Positions 25,923-33,742 of a DNA stretch of 64,000 bases are shown in pieces. The notes under the pieces are model-generated. The model had not been told where the DNA came from and did no database searches. It was given only the letters and a program-made list of their open reading frames with translations. Position 1 is the first letter of the stretch. Each line of letters starts with the position of its first letter. The translations under genes were made by a program, and so were the position numbers. This DNA is from CAVRXZ01 sp963773035 (GTDB lineage Bacteria; Acidobacteriota; Vicinamibacteria; Vicinamibacterales; CAVVIG01), in the NCBI GenBank assembly GCA_963773035.1, contig CAVYZX010000010.1, forward strand, positions 1 through 64,000, read 5' to 3'.

Positions 25923-26327
25923 TTACTGCCTCGCTTCCGTCCGTTCGCGCCGATCGGACTTCCCGAGCTGGATGCCGCCGCCCTCCTGCACGTAGTTTCG
26001 CGTGTACATCGGGAGCTCGCAGACGACATCGCCTGATATGACCGCCTGACACCCGAGCCGCGATTGCGCCGTCAAGCCCCACGCGGTATCAAGACGGTCG
26101 GCTTCATCATCTTGCATCTCGCTCAGATGTTGGTCGCCTTGTTTGATGATGACGTGACAGGTCGTACACGCACAACTGCCGCCGCATGCGTGCTCGAGGG
26201 GAATACCGAAGTTCTTGGCGACGTCCAGAAATGACTCCGGCTTGCCATGATGCGAGTACGGAAGTTTCCCATGCTCGAATTCGACGGTCTGCGCTTCCCC
26301 GTCAATGATGAAAGTCACCTTCGGCAT
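25923..26327 (-). CDS. fdx: Isc-type [2Fe-2S] ferredoxin
   Basis: I place the start at ATG 26327 (MPKVTFIIDGEAQTVEFEHG). The cluster cysteines are in HACGGSCACTTCHVII (C-x5-C-x2-C) plus a distal SRLGCQAVI cysteine, the adrenodoxin-type arrangement. The 134-residue length is slightly above E. coli Fdx (111), because of a C-terminal extension rich in charged residues (GKSDRRERTEARQ). Fdx gives electrons for cluster assembly on IscU. It is between hscA and iscX, as in Proteobacteria. Confidence 0.93.
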   Translation of the reverse strand: MPKVTFIIDGEAQTVEFEHGKLPYSHHGKPESFLDVAKNFGIPLEHACGGSCACTTCHVIIKQGDQHLSEMQDDEADRLDTAWGLTAQSRLGCQAVISGDVVCELPMYTRNYVQEGGGIQLGKSDRRERTEARQ

Positions 26328-26383
26328 TCGGCCTCTTTGCGTGTCTGCACGTTTCATCCGCGACCCAGGAGGGTTCGCAAGAA

Positions 26384-28273
26384 CTACAAGCGATCGATAT
26401 TCTTCCCTGCGAGCGCTGCTTGAACGGAGCGGTTCATCATGACTTCGGCGAGATGCCGCGTCGCGTCGTTCAGCTGGTGCGTCCTGTCGTGAATGACATC
26501 GCGATCCTGGCCATTCAGCACGCTCTTGAGATCGGCCAGAGCAGTCAGGATACGCTTGTGTTCACCCCGCTCGAGCTCCGTCGCTGCAATATCGGCAAAC
26601 TCCGACGCGCGGAGCGACTTCTCGGTCGCCATTATGACCGTCTCTGCTTCGTTCCGGGTGTCGATCAAGAGCCGGGCGGCAAAATCAGCCTCGGCATGTT
26701 CGAAGGAATCGAGCAGCATCCGCTCGACTTCTTCGTCGGACAGACCGTATGACGGCTTCACTTCAATTGCCTGTTCGATGTTGGTTCTCAATTCTCGCGC
26801 CGTCACGCTGAGGATTCCGTTCGCGTCGATCTGGAATTGCACCTGGACACGCGGCATTCCGGCGGGCATCGGCGGAATACCCCTGAGCTTGAACCGGGCA
26901 AGAGATCGATTATCCGCAACCAGCTCGCGTTCGCCCTGCAGAACGTGGATATCGACGGCGGTTTGATTCTCGGCAAACGTCGTGAACATCTCGCTACCGG
27001 TTGCGGGAATGGTGGAGTTGCGAAGGATGATTTTCGATGTGACACCGCCCATCGTCTCGATGCCCAGCGACAGCGGTGTGACGTCCAGTAAGAGCAGCTC
27101 GCGATTGCCGGTCACGAGGATGTCGGCTTGTACGGCCGCTCCGAGAGCCACCACTTCATCGGGATTCAGCTCGCAGTGCGGCGGCCTCCCGAAGAGCTCT
27201 CCGACGAGGCGATGGACGAGCGGAATCCTCGTCGATCCACCGACCAGGATCACTTCGTCGATTTGCGACGGCTGCAACCCGGCATCAGCAAGCGCCTGCC
27301 GACAGGGACCGAGCGTGCGCTCGATGACTGGCGTGATGATCGACTCGAACACGGCGCGCGTCAGAAGACTCCGATAGGCGGGCGCTCCAGCTGCCCGGTC
27401 TGAACCGGTCGTGGGTCCAAGCTCCTGCACCACAATCTCGGTTTCCTCACGCTCCGAGAGATCCAGTTTTGCCTGGATCACTGCCTTCCTGACGGCTTGA
27501 ATGGCCTCGGGCACCGAACGCACGACCGCACCTCGCGGCTGCTCGAGCTCATCCAGCAGTTTATCTATGAGCAGAACGTCGATATCGTCTCCGCCCAGGT
27601 GCGTGTCGCCGTTCGTCGAGAGCACCTGGAAGACGCCGTCCTCTACGCGCAGAATCGAAATGTCGAACGTACCGCCCCCCAAGTCGTACACGGCGATGAT
27701 GCCTTCGTGGCGCTTATCGAGGCCATAGGCCAGGGAGGCTGCCGTCGGCTCGTTGATGATCCGCAGCACTTCGAGACCGGCGATTCGGCCGGCGTCGCGA
27801 GTGGCAGTACGTTGTGCGTCGTTGAAGTAGGCCGGCACGGTAATGACGGCCCGATCCACCTCCGGATCGATGTCACCTTGACCGGCAAAGAACTCCTCGG
27901 CTCGCCGTTTCAGCTCGCGAAGAATGAACGCTGAAATCTCGGGTGGCGTGAATTCGCGTTCAGCGAGCCCGATACGAACGACACCAGAGGGGTCGCCGCC
28001 AATCCTGAACGGCAACAACCGCGCCTCGTCGCGGACATCGTCGATCCCTCTACCCATGAAGCGCTTGACGGAGTAGACGGTGCGCGTCGCATCAGTCGTC
28101 AACCGACGCTGAGCTTCACGGCCGACGTAGATCACCCCATCCGGGGCGATCGACACAATGGATGGCAACAGCGCGTCACCGGCACGATCGTGGATCACGA
28201 CTGGAACGCCATCCTTCACATAAGCGACCAGGCTGTTGGTCGTGCCGAGATCTATGCCAGCGACTTTCCCCAT
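26384..28273 (-). CDS. hscA: Fe-S cluster chaperone HscA (Hsp70)
   Basis: The start at ATG 28273 (MGKVAGIDLGTTNSLVAYVK) follows AAGGAT. The product is about 629 residues with an Hsp70 ATPase domain (IITVPAYFNDAQRTATRDAG-type, VYDLGGGTFDISILRVEDG, ILVGGSTRIPLVHRLVGEL) and a substrate domain (LLLDVTPLSLGIETMGGVTS). The HscA-typical short C-terminus replaces the long DnaK lid tail. With HscB it helps transfer the cluster from IscU. The in-frame codon at 28318 would lie within the large inverted repeat and is less likely. Confidence 0.95.
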   Translation of the reverse strand: MGKVAGIDLGTTNSLVAYVKDGVPVVIHDRAGDALLPSIVSIAPDGVIYVGREAQRRLTTDATRTVYSVKRFMGRGIDDVRDEARLLPFRIGGDPSGVVRIGLAEREFTPPEISAFILRELKRRAEEFFAGQGDIDPEVDRAVITVPAYFNDAQRTATRDAGRIAGLEVLRIINEPTAASLAYGLDKRHEGIIAVYDLGGGTFDISILRVEDGVFQVLSTNGDTHLGGDDIDVLLIDKLLDELEQPRGAVVRSVPEAIQAVRKAVIQAKLDLSEREETEIVVQELGPTTGSDRAAGAPAYRSLLTRAVFESIITPVIERTLGPCRQALADAGLQPSQIDEVILVGGSTRIPLVHRLVGELFGRPPHCELNPDEVVALGAAVQADILVTGNRELLLLDVTPLSLGIETMGGVTSKIILRNSTIPATGSEMFTTFAENQTAVDIHVLQGERELVADNRSLARFKLRGIPPMPAGMPRVQVQFQIDANGILSVTARELRTNIEQAIEVKPSYGLSDEEVERMLLDSFEHAEADFAARLLIDTRNEAETVIMATEKSLRASEFADIAATELERGEHKRILTALADLKSVLNGQDRDVIHDRTHQLNDATRHLAEVMMNRSVQAALAGKNIDRL

Positions 28274-28283
28274 ATCCTTAATC

Positions 28284-28367
28284 CGGAAATCACTTGACTT
28301 GACGTGGTAGCAGAGCACCTCAACGAGAGCAAACGGTCAGTTACCACGTCAAGTCAAGTGATTTCCG
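28284..28367. repeat. Perfect 26-bp inverted repeat between hscB and hscA
   Basis: The left arm 28284-28309 starts CGGAAATCACTTGACTTGAC and the right arm 28342-28367 is its exact reverse complement. The spacer is 32 bases. The arms contain the direct repeat TTGACTTGAC. In RNA it would form a very stable hairpin 11 bases upstream of the hscA start codon. There is no T tract. It is the only large structured gap in the isc operon. Confidence 0.9.
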
Positions 28368-28421
28368 ATCTAGCTGCAGGACTCCGAAGGACACGACTCG
28401 CGGTCCTCGGAGTGAATCGGT

Positions 28422-29117
28422 TTATGAGCCGAGTTCCCGCTCGATACCAGCAAGCAGGTTATTGATGTAGTTTCGTTCGAGCACACGCTCGCGTAGTGCC
28501 TCGAGCACGGCGCGTCGCTCCGACTCCGGCGCGACCGCGTCGACCAGTGAATCCCATCTGCTCGACAGCGCAGCCACCTGCTCCTCGTGCTCGCTGCGCT
28601 TGGCCTCGATCGGTCGAGCGGCGCGCTCGAGGCTCCGCTTCCATTCGTCGGCCGGCGCACCGCTCTCTCGTAACGAACGAATCTCGTCGAGCTCCTCGTT
28701 GAGAGCGAAGACCTCTTCGAGAAGCGCCGGTGGCACCTGCTTGGCCGCTTCTTCAGGACCGCGCGCGGCGAGCCCTTCAAGCTGCAGCAGGTACTCGACT
28801 CTGGCAACCGGTTGCCGTAGCGTGCGATAGGCATCGTTCAAATAGGAGCTCCGCTCGAGACTTGCACGACGCTCGGCCGGTGAGGCGTTGTAGAAGTAAT
28901 CCGGGTGAAACTGTCTGCTGAGCAACCGGAACCGTGCGTCAAGGTCGGCAGGTTCGACATTCAGCTTCCGCGGCAGGCCGAAGAAGGTGAAGTAGTCGCG
29001 ATGACGGCCCAGCGAGAGGATTTTGGTGCATTGGGGGCAGAAGTGCGCGTCGATGGGCGCCCCTCCGCCGCAGCTCTTACAGGCCTGAAGCGTCGTCGCG
29101 GACATGTGAGAAGTCAT
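28422..29117 (-). CDS. hscB: Fe-S co-chaperone HscB with N-terminal zinc ribbon
   Basis: From ATG 29117 the protein is 231 residues. Residues 13-30 form a CxxC...CxxC knuckle (CKSCGGGAPIDAHFCPQC), then comes a J domain (DYFTFFGLPRKLNVEPADLD with HPD in LSRQFHPDYFYN) and the HscB C-terminal helical domain that binds IscU. E. coli HscB is 171 residues and lacks the cysteines; human HSC20 has a comparable zinc ribbon. The long upstream open frame to 29246 overlaps iscA and is not needed. It works with HscA, encoded next. Confidence 0.93.
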   Translation of the reverse strand: MTSHMSATTLQACKSCGGGAPIDAHFCPQCTKILSLGRHRDYFTFFGLPRKLNVEPADLDARFRLLSRQFHPDYFYNASPAERRASLERSSYLNDAYRTLRQPVARVEYLLQLEGLAARGPEEAAKQVPPALLEEVFALNEELDEIRSLRESGAPADEWKRSLERAARPIEAKRSEHEEQVAALSSRWDSLVDAVAPESERRAVLEALRERVLERNYINNLLAGIERELGS

Positions 29118-29139
29118 GAGGCGGCGCGGCCGTGGCTGG

Positions 29140-29466
29140 CTATGCGCCGAATGAGCTCCCGCAGCCGCAACTGCTCTTCGCGTTCGGATTGTTGAACACG
29201 AAACCCTTGCTGATGAGGCTCGTGTCGTAGTCGAGCACCGTCCCATTCAAATACAGCAAGCTCTTTCTATCGACGAAAATCTTGGCTCCTTCAGGACCGT
29301 CGAAAACCTCATCGCCAATCCGGGCCTGCTTCTCCCATGCAAACGTATAGCTCAGACCCGAGCATCCTCCGCCCTTCACCCCAACGCGCAATCCGCCCTC
29401 CGTGACACCTTGCTTCGACATCAGCGTTCGGATCTTGCGTGCTGCGGTTTCAGAGATCTGAATCAT
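29140..29466 (-). CDS. iscA: A-type Fe-S carrier IscA
   Basis: This 108-residue HesB/IscA protein has the three conserved cysteines: GVKGGGCSGLSYTF (Cys about 35) and the C-terminal SSCGCGSSF pair. The start MIQISETAARKIRTLMSKQG is typical. It carries clusters or iron from IscU to client proteins in the cytoplasm. It lies between iscU and hscB in the canonical order, with 54 bases to iscU. Confidence 0.96.
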   Translation of the reverse strand: MIQISETAARKIRTLMSKQGVTEGGLRVGVKGGGCSGLSYTFAWEKQARIGDEVFDGPEGAKIFVDRKSLLYLNGTVLDYDTSLISKGFVFNNPNAKSSCGCGSSFGA

Positions 29467-29520
29467 TCCTCAACCTTGCCGTAGAGAGCGACTCTTCGAT
29501 GCCGTCCCGCACACGTCACG

Positions 29521-29946
29521 TCAAGCAATCGGCTGCTGGTGCGTGTCGACCGACTTATCCGCAGTAACCTGCTTCTTCTTGTAGTCGGAAATCGCCGCCT
29601 TGATGGCATCCTCGGCGAGCACGGAGCAGTGGATCTTCACGGGCGGCAGGCTCAACTCGGTGACGATGTCGGTGTTCTTGATCGCAAGGGCTTCGTCAAC
29701 TGTCTTACCCTTGAGCCATTCGGTGGCGAGGGAGGAGCTCGCGATCGCCGACCCGCATCCAAATGTCTTGAACTTCGCATCGTCGATGACGCCTGTGTCG
29801 GGATTCACCTTCACCTGCAGCTTCATCACGTCGCCACACTCGGGCGCCCCGACCAGACCCGTGCCCACATTCGGATCGTCCTTCGGCAGCGAGCCGACGT
29901 TGCGGGGATTCTCGTAGTGATCGATCACCTTGCTCGAATAAGCCAT
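29521..29946 (-). CDS. iscU: Fe-S scaffold IscU
   Basis: This 141-residue scaffold starts MAYSSKVIDHYENPRNVGSL. The three ligand cysteines are in GAPECGDVMKL, KTFGCGSAIASSSL and VKIHCSVLAEDA. The HscA-recognition LPPVK motif is present in TELSLPPVKIHCS. It assembles [2Fe-2S] clusters with sulfur from IscS. The C-terminus is slightly longer than in E. coli (128). Confidence 0.97.
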   Translation of the reverse strand: MAYSSKVIDHYENPRNVGSLPKDDPNVGTGLVGAPECGDVMKLQVKVNPDTGVIDDAKFKTFGCGSAIASSSLATEWLKGKTVDEALAIKNTDIVTELSLPPVKIHCSVLAEDAIKAAISDYKKKQVTADKSVDTHQQPIA

Positions 29947-30023
29947 GTCAACCTCTCAGGTTTTACTGCCCGATGCTCTATTCAACAAACTTGCGGTTCT
30001 ACTCGACGCCCACCAGAAATCTG

Positions 30024-31244
30024 TCAGTTCACCTGCCACTGCATCGTCGACAAGTCGACGCCTTCCTTTGCGAGTTCATAGAGCGGCGACATCTCGCGAA
30101 GGCGTGTCACGACCTGTGTGAGCTTGTCAGCGACGTAATCGACTTCTTCCTCGCTCGTCCAACGTCCCAGACCGAACCGGATCGACGAATGCGCAAGGTC
30201 GTCACCGGCGCCCAGTGCCTTGAGCACATACGACGGTTCCAGGCTGGCCGACGTGCAAGCGGAGCCCGATGAGACCGCGACGTCGTTGATGCCCATCAGC
30301 AGCGACTCACCCTCGACATACGCAAAACTGATATTCAAGTTGTGCGGTAAACGATGCTCCATCGAGCCGTTGATGTAGATCTCGTCCAGGTTCTTGTGCA
30401 ACCGCTCGTTCAAGCGCTCGCGCAGTTTTCGCAGACGCTGGTCGTCGGCCGCCATCTCCTGCATGCACAGCTCCGCGGCCTTACCGAAACCGACGATTCC
30501 CGGGACATTCAGCGTTCCCGAGCGCATCCCGCGTTCGTGACCGCCGCCATCGATGATTGGCGACAGAAGCACTCGGGGGTTTCGCCGCCGCACGTACAGC
30601 GCGCCAACGCCCTTCGGCCCGTACATTTTGTGAGAGCTGATCGACGCCATGTCGACCTTCAGCTCGTTCACGTTGAAAGGGACCTTCCCGACGGCCTGAA
30701 CCGCATCGGTGTGAAACAGAATGCCTTTGGCTTTCGCAATCGCGCCAATCTCGGCAATCGGCTGGATCACGCCAATCTCGTTGTTGGCCGTCATGATCGT
30801 GATGAGAATCGTCTTCTCGCCGATGGCCTGTCGCAGGTCGTCGAGATTTACCAGCCCGTCCTTCTGAACCGGCAGATACGTGACCCGATAACCCTCTTTT
30901 TCGAGACGTTTACAGGTGTCGATTACCGCCTTGTGCTCGGTCACGCACGTGACGATGTGGTTGCCCTTCTCGCGATACATCTCGGCGACGCCCTTGATCG
31001 CAAGGTTGTCCGACTCAGTGGCGCCACTGGTGAACACGATCTCCTTCGCGTTCGCGCCGATGAGGTCGGCCACCTGCTTGCGCGCTTTCTCGACAGCTTC
31101 TTCAGCTTCCCAACCGAACGGATGGTTGCGGCTCGCTGCGTTACCAAAATGCTCTGTGAAGTACGGAAGCATCGCCTCGACCACGCGCGGATCCACCGGC
31201 GTCGTGGCGTGATAGTCCATGTAGATCGGAAGCTTGATGGCCAT
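30024..31244 (-). CDS. iscS: Cysteine desulfurase IscS
   Basis: This 406-residue PLP enzyme (E. coli 404) starts MAIKLPIYMDYHATTPVDPR. PLP-binding regions are visible: TSGATESDNLAIKG, the lysine in SISSHKMYGPKGVGALYVRR and the active cysteine loop in GSACTSASLEPSYVLKALG. It removes sulfur from cysteine for IscU and probably for tRNA thiolation. Encoded just upstream in the same direction are iscR and a cysteine-synthesis cassette that could supply its substrate. Confidence 0.97.
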   Translation of the reverse strand: MAIKLPIYMDYHATTPVDPRVVEAMLPYFTEHFGNAASRNHPFGWEAEEAVEKARKQVADLIGANAKEIVFTSGATESDNLAIKGVAEMYREKGNHIVTCVTEHKAVIDTCKRLEKEGYRVTYLPVQKDGLVNLDDLRQAIGEKTILITIMTANNEIGVIQPIAEIGAIAKAKGILFHTDAVQAVGKVPFNVNELKVDMASISSHKMYGPKGVGALYVRRRNPRVLLSPIIDGGGHERGMRSGTLNVPGIVGFGKAAELCMQEMAADDQRLRKLRERLNERLHKNLDEIYINGSMEHRLPHNLNISFAYVEGESLLMGINDVAVSSGSACTSASLEPSYVLKALGAGDDLAHSSIRFGLGRWTSEEEVDYVADKLTQVVTRLREMSPLYELAKEGVDLSTMQWQVN

Positions 31245-31283
31245 TGTTGTCTCCGCGGGGGTGAAGCGCCCGCGCCATGTCTT

Positions 31284-31736
31284 CTACAAGTTCGTGTGCA
31301 GGACCGCCGCACGGGCGGAAACCTGTGCCGGCTGCTCGGACGCCAACTCTGCGATTGTGCACTCGCCGAGCGCCTGCAGAATGCGCTCGCGGACACGCCA
31401 CAAGGGGTCCCGCACGTTGCACTTGGCGTACTGCTCGCAGTTGCTATCGTCTGTCGAGCACGCGGTCACGGTCACCGGACCGTCGATGGCTTGAATCACG
31501 TCAGCGACCGAAATCTGCCTCGGAGGCCGCGAGAGTTGATAGCCGCCGCGCGTTCCCTGGTGCGACGCCAGCAGTCCCCGTTGCACGAGACGCTGAAGTA
31601 CCTTGGCCATCAGTTCGATCGGGATGTCGTACTGCTCGGCAATCTCGCGAGCGCTCGAGGAGCCCCGATCGCCGTGCAACGCCAGGTGTTTCATCGCGAT
31701 CAGCGCGTAATCGGCCTTCTTTGAGAGCCTCAGCAT
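31284..31736 (-). CDS. iscR: Rrf2-family Fe-S regulator IscR
   Basis: This 150-residue protein starts MLRLSKKADYALIAMKHLAL. A winged helix follows (IAEQYDIPIELMAKVLQRLV, GTRGGYQLSRPPRQISVADV). The cluster-binding cysteines are in CSTDDSNCEQYAKC (C-x6-C-x5-C; E. coli has C-x5-C-x5-C). As first gene of the isc operon it should repress it when clusters are plentiful. A palindrome resembling an IscR site lies just upstream of its start. Confidence 0.93.
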   Translation of the reverse strand: MLRLSKKADYALIAMKHLALHGDRGSSSAREIAEQYDIPIELMAKVLQRLVQRGLLASHQGTRGGYQLSRPPRQISVADVIQAIDGPVTVTACSTDDSNCEQYAKCNVRDPLWRVRERILQALGECTIAELASEQPAQVSARAAVLHTNL

Positions 31737-31750
31737 AAAAATCCCGCTGA

Positions 31751-31776
31751 TATACGACCTGTATAGTCCGACTTTA
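31751..31776 (-). promoter_or_regulatory. Candidate IscR operator upstream of iscR
   Basis: The minus strand has GACTATACAGGTCGTAT within an imperfect dyad (ATA-AGTCGGACTATACAGG, then TCGTATAT). It matches the core of the E. coli type-1 IscR consensus (GACT-N5-AGTC flanked by AT-rich arms) at most but not all positions. It lies 15-40 bases upstream of the iscR ATG, in promoter position. Confidence 0.4.
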
Positions 31777-31848
31777 TCACTCTTGACGGCCAGGGCCTAG
31801 CTTGAAGACTCGGCCTTCGCCCGTCTCTGGCATGAACGGCTGGAAACC

Positions 31849-33330
31849 TCAATATTTCGGCTGACTCGGATCGACCTTATCCACCCAGTCGAGAATGCCG
31901 CCCTTGAGGTTCAGCACTCGCTTGAAACCGACCGATCGGAGATAGTCGGCGGCCTTCGCGCTCCGACCACCAATCTTGCAGTGAACGACTATCTCTTCGT
32001 TGGGGTCCAGCTCAGCGTACCGCTTGGGCACGTCGCCGAGAGGGATCAACATCGACCCCTCGATGCGATTGATCTGATATTCGTTGGGTTCCCGGACGTC
32101 GACGATCTTCAAATGGTCGCCGCGGTCGAGGCGCTGCTTGAGCTCGACGGCTGAGATTTCGGTCGCGTTGTTCGTCACAGTCACAGGCTCCGGTGCGGCA
32201 GGATGCACGCCGCAAAACTGTTCGTAATCGATCAGCGCTTTCACCGTCGGGTGCGTCCCGCAGACCGGGCAATCGGGATCCTTGCGTAGCTTCAATTCGC
32301 GAAACTTCATGCGGAGGGCGTCGAAGATCAGGAACCGGCCAACCAGCGGCTCGCCAACACCGAGAATCAACTTGAGGGTTTCCATCGCCTGAATCGTGCC
32401 GATCACGCCTGGCAGCACGCCAAGCACACCGCCTTCCGCGCAGCTTGGCACCAATCCAGCGGGAGGAGGTTCCGGATACAGGCAGCGATAGCACGGACCG
32501 TCCTTCGCAGCAAACACTGACGCCTGTCCTTCGAACCGGAAGATGCTGCCGTACGCATTCGGCTTGCCGAGCAGCACACACGCGTCGTTGACCAGATAGC
32601 GCGTGGGAAAGTTATCGGTGCCGTCGACGATGACGTCATATGGCTTGAACAAATCGAGCGCATTCTCGGAGCTGAGCGCCGTTTCGTACGTCTCGATCGT
32701 GACTTCAGGATTGATGGCCAGCAGCCGATCCTTCGCCGAAGCGAGCTTGGAGCGACCGACGTCCTGCGTTCCGTGCAAAATCTGGCGCTGCAAATTGCTG
32801 AAGTCGACGACGTCGAAGTCAACGATCCCGATCGTCCCGACGCCAGCAGCGGCCAGGTACATGGCAACCGGTGATCCCAGGCCTCCGGCGCCGATGCACA
32901 GCACCTTCCCCGCCTTCAACTTCCGCTGACCGTCGACGCCGACTTCCGGCATGATGAGGTGCCGGCTGTAGCGCTTGACCTCCTCGTTCGTCAATTGCGG
33001 CAAGTCGCGGTCGGACTGCGACCGCGCAGGAGTCGGAGCGGCTATCGTGCTCTCAACTCCTCCAGCGACGGACGGGATGATGCTGATCGTGTCGCCCGGT
33101 CCAACGGGCGTCTGCTCTTTCTGCAGATAGCGGATGTCCTCGTCGTTGATGTACACGTTGACGAAGCTGCGGAGCTTCCCCTGGTCGTTGTAAAGATGCG
33201 CCTTCAACCCGGCGTGCTTCGTCGTCAAGTCCGCCAGCAGTTCGCCTACGGTCGCGCCGTTGGCGTCAACTGCGTCTTTCTTGTCCGTGTACGGTCGGAG
33301 CGGTGTGGGAATCAGGATTTTCGTTGCCAT
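31849..33330 (-). CDS. CysO/MoaD-like sulfur carrier fused to MoeZ (E1-like adenylyltransferase plus rhodanese)
   Basis: This 493-residue three-part protein starts with a ubiquitin-like sulfur carrier (1-91; starts MATKILIPTPLRPYTDKKDA, ends IIPSVAGG). The Gly-Gly at 90-91 is followed directly by VESTIAAPTP and a linker. Residues about 112-365 are a ThiF/MoeB adenylyltransferase (VLCIGAGGLGSPVAMYLAAA; zinc cysteines CYRC and CPVC). Residues about 385-493 are a rhodanese with active Cys451 (VVHCKIGGRSAKAA). In Mycobacterium CysO and MoeZ are separate. Here the Gly-Gly must be freed to receive sulfur, and the adjacent JAMM protease is the obvious candidate. It overlaps that gene by 65 bases. 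Product thiocarboxylate would feed CysM. Confidence 0.92.
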   Translation of the reverse strand: MATKILIPTPLRPYTDKKDAVDANGATVGELLADLTTKHAGLKAHLYNDQGKLRSFVNVYINDEDIRYLQKEQTPVGPGDTISIIPSVAGGVESTIAAPTPARSQSDRDLPQLTNEEVKRYSRHLIMPEVGVDGQRKLKAGKVLCIGAGGLGSPVAMYLAAAGVGTIGIVDFDVVDFSNLQRQILHGTQDVGRSKLASAKDRLLAINPEVTIETYETALSSENALDLFKPYDVIVDGTDNFPTRYLVNDACVLLGKPNAYGSIFRFEGQASVFAAKDGPCYRCLYPEPPPAGLVPSCAEGGVLGVLPGVIGTIQAMETLKLILGVGEPLVGRFLIFDALRMKFRELKLRKDPDCPVCGTHPTVKALIDYEQFCGVHPAAPEPVTVTNNATEISAVELKQRLDRGDHLKIVDVREPNEYQINRIEGSMLIPLGDVPKRYAELDPNEEIVVHCKIGGRSAKAADYLRSVGFKRVLNLKGGILDWVDKVDPSQPKY

Positions 33331-33742
33331 GAAGCTCGCCCTTCTCGAAGGTTGTCCGGTCCTCTTTTAGCCACCAGGCGGTCATGTCGCCGGCAACACC
33401 GGCCGCCACTGCGACAATGACGTACACAAACGTCGGCCAGGCATGGTCCAAGTCGTACTGCGACGGCCTCGCCGGATGATCGGGATGTGAATGATAGAAG
33501 CCTAGCAATTCCGCGCCAAGCTCGACAGCTCGCAGCTCGGCCTGCCGATAATCGGAGGGCCGAACCAGAAACCGCCGGCGTGGACCCTCTTCCGTTGTGT
33601 TCGACAGGGCCACGATCGCCGTGGCACGATCCCCTTTGCCGAGCAGCGCACCACAGCACTCGTGCGGATATGTCTCTTCACCGTGTCGGCGAATCGCGTC
33701 CGCCACGGCCGATTCCATGAGCAGCACGTTAGGCATCGGCAT
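33266..33742 (-). CDS. JAMM/Mov34 metalloprotease (Mec+-like)
   Basis: This 158-residue protein has the complete JAMM zinc-protease motif: Glu28 in PHECCGALLG, His84 and His86 in HSHPDHP, Ser94 and Asp97 in ARPSQYDLDHA. In Mycobacterium tuberculosis the homologous Mec+ removes cysteine from the CysO C-terminus. Here the same activity could also cut the CysO-MoeZ fusion after Gly-Gly. The last 20 or so residues are read through the start of the fusion gene (65-base overlap) and are probably not structural. The start overlaps the cysM end by 14 bases, showing tight coupling. Confidence 0.92.
   Translation of the reverse strand: MPMPNVLLMESAVADAIRRHGEETYPHECCGALLGKGDRATAIVALSNTTEEGPRRRFLVRPSDYRQAELRAVELGAELLGFYHSHPDHPARPSQYDLDHAWPTFVYVIVAVAAGVAGDMTAWWLKEDRTTFEKGELHGNENPDSHTAPTVHGQERRS

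Noticed and set aside
30354..31724. 456-codon open frame on the plus strand
   Set aside because: Antisense to iscS and iscR; no recognisable protein.
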